NCBI GenBank assembly: GCA_024516155.1
Contig: JAJJXM010000063.1
Location: forward strand, 248,001-312,000
Length of the DNA stretch: 64,000 nucleotides
Direction of reading: 5' to 3'
Origin: Pyronema omphalodes
Taxonomy: Eukaryota > Ascomycota > Pezizomycetes > Pezizales > Pyronemataceae
The position numbers and the translations under genes are program-made. How positions within the stretch are numbered: position 1 is the first letter of the stretch; each line of letters begins with the position of its first letter. Under the pieces are notes generated by a model, which saw nothing but the letters and a program-made list of their open reading frames with translations, ran no database searches and was not told the DNA's origin. Positions 1 to 12,296 of this stretch are shown here, one piece after another.

Positions 1-609
1 CCTCTCCTCTTCTCCTGCCCCGCCCACAATAACAACACCGAAAAAAAAACTCTATGGCATAATATAACTAACTAACAATCTTGTTTCCTGCTTCCCATTT
101 CAACCCCTTATAAGAAGTACCTATCAAAGAATAGCAAACGAAACGAAAAGCAAGAAAAAAACAACGAAACTCCACGCCGCACAAAGATGCGTATAAAAAA
201 AAGTCAACAGCAACAGAACACAAGTCAGTAGAGAAGAAGAAGTAGGAAGTAAGAAGAAGAAGAAAAGACACACAACAAAGAAATAAAAAAAAAGGAAAAA
301 CAAGACAGAACCTGAAAAAAAAAAAGTATAGTAATTACATTCCCTTCACTATTTTAAATTTCATCAATTCATTACCACTACCACCATGCTTCTCTTCGCT
401 TCTCTTCGCCTCGCCTCGTATCGATAAAAAAAAAACAGGACATGGATATCGATATCGATAATTATCAACTATACAACCTATAACACCCACCACGCATACA
501 CTGCTGTCTAATATCCATTTCTCATCAGGGCAGTGATAGTCTGCCATTATGCAGCTTCTACGATCCTCAATAAGCTCTGCCTCCTTACTTCACCGGTACT
601 CAAACTGGG
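1..609. other. Downstream flank of kinase gene, no gene seen
   Basis: This stretch lies beyond the stop codon of the minus-strand kinase gene and should contain its 3' UTR and terminator. It is A-rich on the plus strand (poly-A tracts near 41-49, 283-292 and 316-326), which is T-rich on the transcribed minus strand. Short ATCGAT alternations occur near 420-460. The open frames here are low-complexity and none resembles a known protein. Confidence 0.6.
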
Positions 610-3600
610 TCACCTCTTCCTTCCTTCAGCACTTGAGCTCTCTCCTGTTCCACTTCTCTTTGTACCACTACTCCTTCCCTCCGTTCCTGGAGTCCCCACG
701 TAAGCTGCTTTACCACTGAAACTTCTCTGCCCTGTACCAGCCGCCACCCTCGGTAACGCCGTTACTGTTCCCCCGGTAGAATTCCTCTTTACACCCTGAC
801 CTGCAGCTACTGACGCTGCTACGACTGGTCCTTTGACGCGGATACTGCCCGTGGCGCTGGCGGTGGATTTCATCGGAGAGTGACTTGGTTTCCTTGCGCT
901 GGCAACGGTAGCAGCGACACTCGGGGGGTCGGGAAGAGGACGAGAGTAGGCCGCATAACGATCCCCGCGGGCACCTGATGAAGCAGTAGCAGATGCGTAA
1001 TTTCCAGATCTAGCACGGGAAGGAGTGGGAGCCTTACGACCGGTGATGAATTCATGGTTCATGGCTTCATCTGGACGCATTCTCTTTTCCGGGTCCCATC
1101 TTAGACAGCGGGCAACAAAGTCTAGGAAAGCCTCATCGTCGCACTTTAGCGCCGACTGAAGCGATTTTGAGGAGACTCTGCGACGGCGGCCTTTGGATGA
1201 TACTATCATTCGTGGTTTGCCTTGAGAGTCGAAGAAAAGCTTGCGGCGCGTGGACTTTTCAATTAGATGCTTCTCGGGGGGTCCAAATACTTCCATGATG
1301 CATGCTAGTTGCTCTTGCTCATTCTCTCCGGGGAAGATGGGGTAACCAGTAAAGAGCTCTGCAAGGATACAACCAAGAGACCACATATCAATGGCAAGAC
1401 CGTAGGACATACCAAGGATGACTTCGGGGGAACGGTAGAAACGGGATTGAATGTAGGTGTAGACTATAAGCCTGTCAGCGGGGTCGTGCGGGGGAAGCAT
1501 CCAATTACGCACCCTTCTCGTTCTCGAAACAACTGGATCCGAAATCGATAACCTTGATCTCTGTACGGGCGGGGTGGGCGAGCAGGATATTCTCAGGCTT
1601 CAAGTCGCAGTGAATAACCCTGTGTCCCTTGAGCAGTACTAATGAGCTCAACATTTGCTTGGTAAACCGACGAATCATCTTGAGTGAGAAACCGCGGAAG
1701 TCATTGCTCTTGATGAATTCGTAAAGGTTCATTCCCAAAAGTTCTGTCGAAATGCAAAGATGTCCTCTAAAGTAGAAACTCTGCGTAAAATTGATCAGGG
1801 AGTGTTTTTGATGCGGGTCCTAATATCGGTTAGCCAATGCCTTTGTAACATCGGATATGTCCGTACCCATTCTTTAAGCTTCTGCAAAATATTGACTTCT
1901 ACCAACGCCTGCTGGTGGAATCGCTTCTTGTTTCGGATAATCTTGATGGCGACGAGCTGGCCAGTCTTGTGGTCGATACATCTTACAACCTGTCCAAAAG
2001 ATCCCTTACCCAAGACATCAACAATCTCGTATCTGTACGCCAGGTGATCTCCCTTGACAATGGCATAATCTCCCCTTTCGTCGTCGTATCCAAAGTTGGG
2101 CAGCTGCGGGTTCTTCAAATCTCCAACATGCTTCTTAGCATCGTCAAGACCGGCAAAGTAAACATCCTTGAAATCAACAATCTCGCCCTTTTCGAAAATG
2201 TTCAAAACTCCACTGCGCATAACCTCCTGTGGCGACTTTCTATTCTTTGCAAATGCGCGCTGTTTAAGATCGTCCATTTGTGCTGCAGCTTGGTCCAGAT
2301 TGCGTTTCTTTGCAGCAAGCTTCCGAATTTCCTCCTCCGCAAGCAAGTCGTCCGCGTCCAGAGTGGGATCGGTGTTTTGCTGAACCGATTGGCGGCCACC
2401 GCGTAAATGGCTCAAGGATCCCTTCGTGCCCAGCATCTTCATAGGACTGAAAACCGAGCTGGACGCAAGCTTTGGTGCTTGAAGTGCCTCCGGTTTCTTT
2501 TCCTTCTTGGGGCTGTTTGACCCCCAGCTATCGCTCTTTGTTCTGTCGTGTGAGATGGGTGTCTGACTGACCGACCCCTTTCTGCGAGATGAACCCTGAG
2601 GTGTCTTGCTAGGACTCGATGTTCCGGTGGTTCCAGTGCTCCATGTTGAGGAAGTGGGCAAACGGGGTGGCGGCATAATGCCGTACTTGGATGACGTATC
2701 AGTTCCACTGTACTCTTCAGCACGCTCGGTTGCAGCATGGCTGGCATTCTTTCCCTGAGACGATTTCTTCCAACTCAAACTCAACTTGCGACGGATGGAA
2801 GATGATGTGGTGGTCGACGGTGATTCTGCAACCTCTGGGCCAGATGAAACAGTCTTCATGGATTCCTGACTCTTGCGGGAGCGACTCCTATTTCTCGATT
2901 CAACAGACATGTTCAAACTTGATTTCTTGTGTTCGACTTCTTTGTCTGTGGCGTCGGAACGCGATGCGGCGTCTCTGGCCATTGCCGCAGAAACATATGG
3001 ACTGATTGTTTGTCGGCCACCTCCACGACTGCTGTTTGAAACGGGAATGTTGCTGCTGCCCCGTGAGCTAGCTCTCACTGACATGTCTGAAGGACTCTCA
3101 GAAATAGGTGCTGCGTTGAACGAACTCTTGCTTCTCTCATGTTGTAAGGCCATATCACGAGAGAAAAAGCTAGCCTTTGATGCGGTCATGGGGGTTGCTG
3201 GGGTTCTGCAACCAATCTGCGGTGGTGGAGTATGCTTTTCGTCGGAATCCGAACCAGAAGTGGTTCCCCCCAAGGCATTAACACGATTAATAGTCGGTGT
3301 GCTCAAGGGAAGCAAGTTGAGTGGAGGCAAGCGAATTGGTGCAAGATCCTTCTTTCGCAAACTTGACGCGGACGTCTTGTTGCCCAACATGTGGTACGGC
3401 TTGGGACCCAAGTTGGAGGAGCCGCTCAAGGTGGTACCGCGTTTTCTGCGTCCCTCAACTGGCTGTGACTCTTCAACTTCCTCCGTTGCAATGTATGGCG
3501 GCTCGAAATTACCCCCATCATATGTTTCAGCTTCCTCAGGTTGACCCAAGCTCTCCGGTGCAAGGCTGGACTTTCTCGGCAAAAATATAGTACTGCTGGA

Positions 3601-5622
3601 GCTCTTGGCCCTACTGCCGGTGGAATCGGAGCCTTGCTCAGAATCAACAGATCTCGGAGTTTCTACACCTCTATGGTCAGGCGCTAAGCTAGAGATTCGG
3701 GGACCGTAAACACTACTATTGCCGGTTTTATATGTTCCTAGATGGGCACTGTCAAAAGACGGCGCGTGGTTCAATTCGACTGGGGGCTGCAGCGGCGACG
3801 CGAGATTCTTTGGTATCGGTGGAACCGGTGGAATTTCCTCGTCTTCCCGTTCTTGCTGAGGCGGCCTAGGTAATCGCGAAGACAAGCTGGGAGCAAGTTT
3901 CGGCTGTATCGAAGCTACCGACGTCCGTGCGGAGGTGGTTGACGAGGATACTGATAACCCGGAGGAATACGACTTGCGCTGCGGCTCTGGGGTTGTCGCT
4001 TGCGAGGACGGAGTGACACTCTTTCGAGGAATCATTGACGGGCTGCCAGGTTTAGATTGAACAGGTTCCAGGGTGTTGGGGAGTAAAGGAGGCGGAGGGG
4101 TATTCAACATGGACAGCCGTTTGGATCGATCCGTTGGACTGATTGTTCGAGCACCTAGACCAAAGGCGTGTGGAAGGGTGGATATTCTGCGAGAAGCGGC
4201 GGTTGTAGGGGTAGAGAGCTTCGTGCCAGAAGTCGGGGATCTTGGAGATTTGGGAGCATACCCTACTGAAGCTTGGTCAGGCGATTGATCCTTAACCGGA
4301 GGACCCGTTCCCACGCGGAGAGGTGGCTGCAAAGACTTTGTCTTTGCACTTCGCGCAGAAGGCGCAATCTTGACACCAGCGTTGGGAGGAGTGTCTGAAT
4401 ACCCACCTGGTTTCTGGAGCTTCTGCGGCAGGGGAGGACCCAATGATGCTGCATTGCTTCCAGTAACGCCACTTGGTTTCCGTCGCGCCTCCCTTGTTGA
4501 GGTGGCGGGCTCTATTGTCGTTGTTGTTGTTGTTGTTGAGGAGCGATATTTCGTAACTGAGGCGACAGACATGGTGGAGGCGTTGCTTGCGCGACGACGC
4601 GGCGCAGAAGGATCCCGCGACTCCTGCTTCGGCTCTTTTGCGGTTTGCGAGTATCGGTTGATGCTGGGCTTTCGCAGTAGAGACCCCCCTGGAGCGGCTG
4701 GATCGCGGGAGCGCTGAGGAGAAGACGTGGCCGAAGCGAAGCCGGCGCGGATGCTGCCCTGACTAGCTTTGCGCGTTGGGCTCGGGAACGAATTGAGCTG
4801 GTCGTGGTCGATAATGCCGCGGTGCACGTCCTCCAGATTCATAGAAGGCTGAAAGTCAAAGGGGTCGTCTAGCCTAGCCTCGGGCTTCACCTTGTTGTCG
4901 GAGAAAGCATAGAAGGTTGTCACGTTGGACTGTTCAGCAGCACGCGGCTCCGTGGGTTGATCAGTGGGAGCGCGAACACGGGCGTTTGGAAAGGCGGACG
5001 ATCCGAGAATCCGACCGTGAGAGTCTCTATTCCAGAAAGTGCTCAAATCAGCCTTCTGTTCGCCATGGCGCAAAAAGCGGTGAGGGAGAACCCGCAATTT
5101 CACATACGGCTTAAGAGTAGAGAAATCAGGGGCCTTTGCTATTGTAGCCAGCGGCCTCTTCTGATCCCGAGCACTTGACTTGGTTGTGGCGGCGGGCTTT
5201 GGGGGGGAACGCGGCTCCCTGGTGGACGTGTTTCGTGGAAGATTTGTGTTGGCCGGGTCCATTAGTAAACGTTTTCGGTGTCGGCTATCTGTTTAGATTC
5301 AGCTCGAGCCTCGTTTGAGGGGGGAGGAGGGGTGAGTGGGAAGGCGGGAGTTTGGGGGGGGCGGGCGGGCGGGCGGTTTTGGAAGGAGAGTGCGGACTAG
5401 CACGAATTGAAGCATACCGATTGACATGGAGCTAGTTGTGCTGGAAGCATCGTCTCGAGAAGATGGTCTCGAGTCTCTGAGAGAATAGGTGCTTGTATTA
5501 GGGTTTGAGGTGAGAGAGGTTGTTGAGTGGTTGGCATGGAGAGTCTGCGCTTGATGCTGTCGCGAGACTTGAACGGGCATGCTGTGAGATGTATGGGTGG
5601 AGGTGGAGGAAGTTTTGTACAA
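610..5622 (-). CDS. pom1: Pom1-like DYRK-family dual-specificity protein kinase
   Basis: Predicted exons are complement(610..1463, 1513..1819, 1867..5288, 5418..5622), about 1595 residues. The kinase domain begins near residue 1152 with a glycine loop GKGSFG, then VAIK, the catalytic HCDLKPEN (near 1281), DFGSS and the activation loop [13 protein letters not shown], whose Y-x-Y is the DYRK signature. A NAPA-like stretch with [14 protein letters not shown] lies just before it, as in class II DYRKs (Pom1, DYRK2). The roughly 1150-residue N-terminal part is Ser/Pro/Thr-rich and disordered-looking. In the family Pom1 forms cortical gradients controlling polarity and mitotic entry; that role is inferred here. 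Introns of 47 nt (GTACGG/TTAG) and 49 nt (GTGCGT/ATAG), both with CTRAC branch points, restore a continuous kinase fold. The first exon (5418-5622) is inferred only from a phase-matched GTATGC/ACAG intron of 129 nt; otherwise translation would start at ATG 5262. Confidence 0.9.
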
Positions 5623-8547
5623 TGTTGGATGGAAGAAATCGGGGGAGTCGTTTTTTGAATTCGTATGGTCGTAGTAGAAAGGGTCTTATGAATTAATCTT
5701 TTCTCGTCGTGTTGACTTGATCGTATGTGAATTCAGAATTCTTTGTGGTCGTGTCGACTTGAGAGTCTGTAAACTCAGAATTCCTTCTCGTCGTGAATTC
5801 ACAAATCTCGTCTTCTCCTTCTCCAGTATTAGTTTTCGGCGAATAAAAAGGTATCCAGGCAGTGTGCACTCTCAGTGGGATGCAGCGGCATCCAGCACAC
5901 TCGGTCAGGTGCTCTTGGTGGGATTGGACTGTGTGTGTTGGTGTCTTTGTCCTTAGCGGAGATGCAATGTTCTAATGACCTCTGCACGGCTTCTGGCTGG
6001 CTGGGCAAGCTTCCAGATTGAGATGGGAGATGGTTGGGTGGTTGCTGGAGCAGCTGTGGATATCTGCCGGAGAGAGGAGGTGCAGTGACGGCTGTTTGTT
6101 GGCGTAGTAGCGGCGAGTCGGCGGGGGATGCGGAGAGGGAATCGCTCGAGATGGCGCAGGATCTGAGGGGAACCATGCGAGGGCGGGGAGAGTCGGGGAT
6201 AGAGAGAGGCGGGGAGAATCGGGGGAGAGGGAGCGGCGGGGGGGAGGAGGTTGCGGGTTGAAGGAGTGGAGATGTGTGTAGACGGACAGAGACGGGGGAG
6301 AGAGTATTCGCGGCAGGAGGAGGCGGGAGTGTCGACGGTAGACGGGGCGGGGATGGGGGGGTGGTTATTATCGACGGTAGAGCCGGGCAGAGAGATGACG
6401 ACGGGGAGAAGAAGGTTAAGGAACGACACAACGAGTTTGGGTGTTTTGTTTTCGGGGGGAGATCGGAGAAGAGAGTTATTGGATTATTGAAGAAGAGAGA
6501 AGCAAAAGAGTCTGTGATTTTTTTTATTTTTTTTTTTTATTTTTTTAATTTTTGTTTCGAAAAGGTGATTCTGCTGCTGCTGTGTGGTGCTTGCTTGCTT
6601 CTCTGCTCTGCTCTGCTGCTCGTTGCTATGCAATTGCTTCAGCTTCCTTCTTCTCCTCAACTGCTCTGCTCTGCTCATCAACCATCAACCAAACTCACTC
6701 CTTTCCTCTCCCTTTTGTTTACTCCCTCTCTCTCTCTTTTTTTTGCTTGGACGTATATATTTATTTCAGATATGAGGTACATATCCTCTGGGTAGATCAG
6801 CGGGACGAGCGTATTAATATTCCTCACATCATTTGATCAGCATCGATGTGAGCAAGTTGTAGTTGTCAGTTGTAGCTGTTTCTTGCTGTAGTTGTTGTTG
6901 CTGTTGGTGGTGTTGGACTGGAACATGTTTTTCTTTCACAGATTTCCAACTTTTGTTTATACTCCTCCCTCGTCATTCTGTGAAACAACCAGGTTGGTGA
7001 TATCCACAACATACAAATATCCAACCATTCAAGCTTCAGCTTCAGCTCCAGCTTTGTCTGTCTCTCCATCGACGTCTGTTCTTTCCAAGCTATTTTCTAT
7101 TTGCGATGCCAACCAACCCACGGTCGCTCAACAAATTTCCTTTTCTTCCTTCGGCAAGGGACCCGATCACTTTCAACTGGACTGGATTTGGATTGGCAGC
7201 AGCAGTCCAGTCGGAGGAATTACGTTGGCAAGATGGTCAGTCAAAATTAAGGTTGGCATTGCAAAATATGGTCAGTCGACCTTTTTTTTTTTTTTGTTTG
7301 CGGGGGAGAACTCGGTCTAAAACGGGATGGATGAGTCGTGAGTTCGTTCGTTCATCGTTCAGCTAAGCAACTCCACCCCGCCCACACAACCAGCACATCG
7401 AGTCATCGACAGCTAAGAAATACTTGGAAGATATTGTCAATGAAGCATAATTGCATGATTATATTTCTATGATAATTCGATTATAAGAATATTCAAATCT
7501 CACCTATTCCATTCCACCCGCCGCTTTGTTTGTGTTTGGACTGTGGCCATGTGCAGAACCAAAGGGGTCCAAAAGGGGACTCAACTGAACCCACGCCACA
7601 AATGAGCTTAACCTTACCGAGAAGACTAACTGCATTGGGTTGCCCGCTTAACCGCTGTTGCTGGCGTGAATTGCCGTGGAGGGGATGGGGGGGGGGGGGG
7701 GATGCTTGCGACGAAAACAGAAGAAAAGAGAAAAGAACAGACACACTCTCTCACACGGATGCTATGCAGATGAACATTCTGAAATAATTAGGATGATCCG
7801 ATTGAAGGATGATGTTACATTGAAAAGTTAGATGGGCATGAATATGTAAAATTGTGTATTTTACAACTTGAAAGTGAATAGCAAAAGCAAAAGAGCAATT
7901 ATGATAGCAATTATCATACCATCCCCCCCCCGTCCAGGCTGCACTTGTCACTTCCTGTCTGTACTTGACATTTCCAGCCAAACTATCGAGTCATCGTGCA
8001 TCGGCGCCGCCATCACCATCACCAAATTCCGTCGTGATGCATTTTGAGCATCCGCAGCAGACACCATCCATCCACGCATCCACGCATCCACGCATCCACG
8101 CATCGGCTTGGCGATCCCGTTCCCTGCGAGGGCCTTTTCCTGGGCCCTGGAAGCACACGGGCCATCCCAGGGGAACCTGCAAAGGACCCTCAATTTCGAA
8201 ACGTGGTCCGTCATCCCGGTGTTTCACGACCTGGCTTTTTAGTGCGGGAGGATCGGTGGTTATCTCATCTTATCTGATGTCATCATCTAATCAAGATCAT
8301 CTCATCTCGTAAGGCTGGGCTGGTTGCCACAGCAGCGTATGTATGCAGTGTGCACTAGACAAGAACGCGCTTACACATGTATGGTGCATACATACACCAG
8401 AAGCTTGCAAGCTCGCTGCTCAGCTAAACTGACAGGGTGCTCTCACATGCTCGCAACGTAACGTCATCACAAGCTCCAAACTTCATCCGACATTACATTA
8501 CATTACACTGCATAGCAACATCAACCCGCCAATAGTTTGCATCCGTC
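5623..8547. other. Divergent intergenic/promoter region
   Basis: This 2.9-kb stretch separates the divergently transcribed kinase and peroxin genes and should hold both promoters and 5' UTRs. Poly-pyrimidine and homopolymer tracts (T runs near 6520-6545 and 7280-7292, a G run near 7689-7701) are prominent. The open frames here are Ser/Pro-rich or hydrophobic low-complexity sequence and I do not accept them as genes. No RNA gene was recognised. Confidence 0.6.
8069..8104. repeat. CATCCACG short tandem repeat
   Basis: Four perfect 8-bp CATCCACG units plus a partial fifth, about 450 bp upstream of the peroxin start codon. It is a simple microsatellite with no evident function. Confidence 0.85.
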
Positions 8548-9921
8548 ATGGAGGATACACACGAGCATGTAGCCGCCCATTACCAGCGCCGTAGTCTACG
8601 ATCCAGTCTTTCCGAGTCTCTCGGTCTACCTCCCAACACCTTTCACTCCTCGCATCGCCGTAGCATCTCGTCCACCAGCACCAGCGAAATGGCCGAACTC
8701 GACAACCCCTCTCTTTCAACCACGATGCAAGAGCGACTGTTTTCTCGTCTCCTTACGAGTATTCTACCAACGGACTTTGCCATCACCGACAACGGAACAA
8801 ACGACCCTCGAAGCAATGACACCCGTCCATCATTCGCCATCACTACCATGTCCCATAACTTCCGCCGCTTCAACTCCCGAATCGGTATCGTCTTTATCTT
8901 CCAACATAAACTTCTCCGACTGCTATCCTGGAAAAACCCCGTGCACACCGCCTCCCTGGGCGTCGTCTACGGCTTCATCTGTCTCGACCCGTACCTCCTC
9001 TTCGCCATCCCCCCCATCATCGCATTACTCGGCATCCTAATCCCCGGCTTCATCGCACGGCACCCACCACCACCTCCTGCGCCGTCCGTCTCCCCCGGTA
9101 TCAGCCACAGCCACACCATCTACTCCGCCCACGGCCCCGCCATAGCCCCACCAACCGAAATCAAAGCCGTCTCCGAAATCTCCAAAGACTTCTTCCGCAA
9201 TCTCCGGGACTTACAAAACACCATGGACGACTTCTCAAACGCGCACGACATGCTGATCGGTACCATCGGTCCTGTCACAAATTTCAGCGACGAGAAACTA
9301 TCGTCTGGAGTTTTCCTCGCTTGCCTCCTAGGAAGCGTCGCAATGATGATTTCCGCACATCTGTTACCCTGGAGATTCATCTTCCTTCTCATCGGCTGGA
9401 TAGCGCTGGGTGCAATGCACCCCGTTATCAGAGATATCATGACGGATGTTCATAACCAGCATCTAGCACCGCGGGAAAAGAAAGCCGCTGGGATGGCGAA
9501 TAGCTGGATACACTCCGATATCTCCCTCTCCACAACCCGGGAGATGCGGGAGGTAGAAATTTTTGAGCTGCAGCGAAGAATCGGTGGTGGGGAGCCAGGG
9601 GAGGATTTTGAATATGAGGGATGGCTGTTTTCGGATTTACCGTATGAGCCGTTATCACCTGCTAGGATTGCGGAGGAGAAACCAAAGGGCGCGAGATTTC
9701 TGGAGGATGTGAGGCCGCCGCATGGCTGGGAATGGGGAGAGGGGAAATGGAGCTTGGATTTGGGAGCTGAGGAGTGGGTGGCGGATAGGTGCTTGGGTGG
9801 TGTCGAGGTTGAGGGGGAGGGGGAAAGGTGGGTTTTTGATTGGGAGAATAATGGACGGGGGGAATGGAGACGGAGACGCTGGGTAAGGGGCGTGAGGAGG
9901 AAGTATTTGATGGATCAGTAG
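8548..9921 (+). CDS. Pex24p-family integral peroxisomal membrane peroxin with dysferlin-type C-terminus
   Basis: A single uninterrupted 457-residue frame from ATG 8548 to TAG 9919-9921. The N-terminal 50 residues are Ser/Arg-rich. Residues of about 115-175 contain HKLLRLLSWKNP followed by hydrophobic segments (LLFAIPPIIALLGILIPGF), and a second hydrophobic block (ACLLGSVAMMISAHLLPW to LLIGWIALGAM) lies near 255-290. This is the layout of the Pex24p domain found in yeast Pex28/29 and Pex30-32. The last 110 residues carry Trp-rich dysferlin-like motifs (GWLFSDLPYEP, HGWEWGEGKW, WVFDWEN, WRRRRWVR). Family members act in peroxisome number and size control and in ER-peroxisome contacts; which paralogue this is cannot be settled by eye. 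The Trp-rich tail argues for a real, complete protein. Confidence 0.9.
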   Translation: MEDTHEHVAAHYQRRSLRSSLSESLGLPPNTFHSSHRRSISSTSTSEMAELDNPSLSTTMQERLFSRLLTSILPTDFAITDNGTNDPRSNDTRPSFAITTMSHNFRRFNSRIGIVFIFQHKLLRLLSWKNPVHTASLGVVYGFICLDPYLLFAIPPIIALLGILIPGFIARHPPPPPAPSVSPGISHSHTIYSAHGPAIAPPTEIKAVSEISKDFFRNLRDLQNTMDDFSNAHDMLIGTIGPVTNFSDEKLSSGVFLACLLGSVAMMISAHLLPWRFIFLLIGWIALGAMHPVIRDIMTDVHNQHLAPREKKAAGMANSWIHSDISLSTTREMREVEIFELQRRIGGGEPGEDFEYEGWLFSDLPYEPLSPARIAEEKPKGARFLEDVRPPHGWEWGEGKWSLDLGAEEWVADRCLGGVEVEGEGERWVFDWENNGRGEWRRRRWVRGVRRKYLMDQ

Positions 9922-9949
9922 AGCATTGCGCAGAGGGGGGAGGGGGAGG

Positions 9950-9952
<3 letters not shown>

Positions 9953-9980
<28 letters not shown>
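9953..9980 (+). repeat. G28 homopolymer just 3' of peroxin gene
   Basis: Twenty-eight consecutive G residues begin 31 bp after the peroxin stop, preceded by interrupted G tracts. Runs this long are unstable and error-prone in assembly. On RNA it could form G-quadruplexes in the 3' UTR; that is inference. A similar G run (10601-10620) sits in the first array cassette. Confidence 0.9.
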
Positions 9981-9983
<3 letters not shown>

Positions 9984-10269
9984 GGGGAAGTGAGAGATGT
10001 CGGAAGCGGGGAAGAGGAAGTGGGATAGGGAATCCAACAAACGTTGATTCTTGTCAGTAATACGAGGTGAGGTAATAGGGGTAATGATAGCATACATATA
10101 GGGTACAGATTCTGTACAGGAGTTCCGGTTTCTTTTCTTTTCCTTAGTTAGCGTCAGATATCAATTCTTTTTTCATAATAATATCAAATACCCTATATCT
10201 TAATTTGATCTCTCTGAGCCTTCTTATCGATTTTTTGTCATGAGATTCGAATATGATTTTCTTTATAAT

Positions 10270-11815
10270 TAAGTCTACAGCAAAAAGAAAAGGCATATAA
10301 TTCAGCTAACCACATAACAAAACTTATCACAGTCACTATCCGTCATAACTACAGTGTACTATATCCCGCAGTTGAGCAGTTGAATCATTGAATCGTTGAA
10401 TCGTCCAGGCCGTGGACGCAGTGGCAGTAGTTTAAGCAATTTAAGCAACTTAACCGGCTCAGCAGCTTAGCAGTTTATATACCCCCACCTCAGGAAAAAC
10501 AACAGCCATCATAGCTCATATAAAAGATTAGTGAAAAAGGATTGTTTGTCTTAAGACAAAAATTGCCATGGCTTCTACTTTTTTGGGCTGAGGGGGTGCG
10601 GGGGGGGGGGGGGGGGGGGGCGGGGATGCGGGTGTGGTTTGGGTTATGTTTTTGGGGTGGTGGGGTTTGTTGTGATGGGATTAGGTGGGATTTGTCGTTT
10701 CTAATTTCTGGTTTCTGGTTGAAGGGAGTGGACGACGTAAACTAAAATCAAAGGGAATAATTATTTCAAATTTACTTCTCCTTTTGTTATTTTTCTTTTC
10801 TTGTCGAGATGTCGAGATGTCGTAAGCTAGCAGCGTGCTAGAGCTTTGTCAGTTTGGATATATATCAAGCATCCCGAGGAACCGAGTAAACAACGTACAG
10901 TCTGTCTTAATAAGCAGTTTGGTCAGAGGGGGTGGTTTAGAGGTTTATATACACCCAGCTTAAAGCAACTATCAGCCATTGTAGCTCATAGAGGACTTTC
11001 AGATTTCAAAGATACACCAGTTAAAATGGTAATCTTCGATGGCTTCAATTTTTTACTTGATTTGTAGAGAGAGGGCATGGGTTCAGATCACAGTTTGCGC
11101 TGTGGTTCTTGTTTCGGTGAATCGGTTTATTTTGGTTTGACAGAGTGGACGATGTAACCAAAAATCAAAGGGAATAATAATCGCCAATTTAGGGTTTCTT
11201 TTTTTTTGTTTTTGTTTTCGGGATGTCGTACACTTTGCAGCTTTTCCGCGGTGTATAAGAAAGATCGGTCAGAAAATACATCAGTTATCATAACTTCTTA
11301 GCAACAGCGAATAGACTGTGCTGTTAGGCGGTTGATGGAGGTTTATATACTGCAAGTCAGTACGAATCCATAGCCATCAAGCTCATATCAAGTATCACTA
11401 GAATAACGGTCTATGTACGTTTATAACACTTTGCAATGGCTTCGATTTTTTAGTCCGAGGGGAGCGTGGGTTCAGATCATGGTTTGGGGGGTTTTTCTTT
11501 TTGTTTTGGTAAGATTCAGGATTCGGGATTCGGAGTTTTTGGTTTCCGGTTTTTGTTTCTTGGAGGCGCCATCTGTGTGGATGTTTCGAGGAATATGGGA
11601 GTATGGAACGAAGATTCATATGAGGGGAAATGATCATTTCGAATATAGTTTTCTTGCTATTCGACAGTTTTTGAGCTCTGCAGCGTTCCGGCTATCATGG
11701 AAAAAGTTTCCCTATGGTACATGTAATGGTATAAGTTTTATACAGTGTTTCTGTATATGTTTGCCTAGTGGGATAGAACAGGTTTATGATTTACATATAC
11801 ATTTTTAAACATGTG
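10270..11815 (+). repeat. Pol III-like cassette array, block 1 (3 loci)
   Basis: This is the left edge of the tandem cassette array. AGCCAT elements begin at 10504 (family A), 10974 (B) and 11372 (C), each preceded 28 bp upstream by TATATA. The first cassette has its B-box position overgrown by a G run. The block is led by a roughly 210-bp spacer (10271-10481: CTACAGCAAAAA, then TTGAATCATTGAATCGTTGAATC, then TTTAAGCAATTTAAGCAACTT-type short repeats). That spacer recurs before family-A loci near 20430-20650, 23880-24100 and 28180-28400. Only the repeat structure is directly seen; transcription is inferred. Confidence 0.85.
10974..11054 (+). ncRNA. Candidate Pol III small RNA, family B representative
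   Basis: An 81-nt candidate running from AGCCATT to the T6 run at 11049-11054. TATATA is at 10946-10951 (28 bp upstream), the A-box-like TAGCTCATA at 10982-10990, and the B-box-like GGTTCAGATC at 11080-11089, 25 bp past the T run. The 5' AGCCATT can pair with GATGGCT (one G.U) just before the T run. The interior holds an ACCA/TGGT mini-hairpin. Other B-type loci start at 19638, 24462, 26322 and 27863. Coding potential is absent. Transcript ends are predictions from motif positions only. Confidence 0.4.
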
Positions 11816-12110
11816 ATATACCCGTTTATACCACAACGGAAGAAATACAATCGCGGGGATAACAAAAAGATATAACCTTCCACGAGAAATACCATCCAGT
11901 AGATAACACAAAGATATAACATTCTATAAAATATACAATCCGTAGATAAAAAAAAGATATAACATTCTATAATCTAAACAAAAAATTCGGACTGAAAACA
12001 TCACAATACTAGCTAAATTACCAATGATTTATGGAAATAATGTGGTAGAATCTTTGTTTATTCAGACGAGCACTACTGAACTATATGATAAAAAAAAAAG
12101 AAAAAAAAAA

Positions 12111-12293
12111 CAAAAAACAAAAAACAAAAAACAAAAAACAAAAAACAAAAAACAAAAAACAAAAAACAAAAAACAAAAAACAAAAAACAAAAAACAAAAA
12201 ACAAAAAACAAAAAACAAAAAACAAAAAACAAAAAACAAAAAACAAAAAACAAAAAACAAAAAACAAAAAACAAAAAACAAAAAACAAAAAAC
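12111..12293. repeat. (CAAAAAA)26 tandem array
   Basis: About 26 perfect 7-bp CAAAAAA units, preceded by two A runs. The long open frames across it (Lys/Gln/Asn/Thr on plus, Phe/Cys/Leu/Val on minus) exist only because a 7-bp unit lacking stop codons is open in several frames. They are not genes. Confidence 0.95.
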
Positions 12294-12296
12294 GCC

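Noticed and set aside
5829..6431. Pro/Ser-rich minus-strand ORFs upstream of the kinase
   Set aside because: Low-complexity pyrimidine-rich DNA, overlapping ORFs in two frames, no domain; more likely promoter or 5' UTR.
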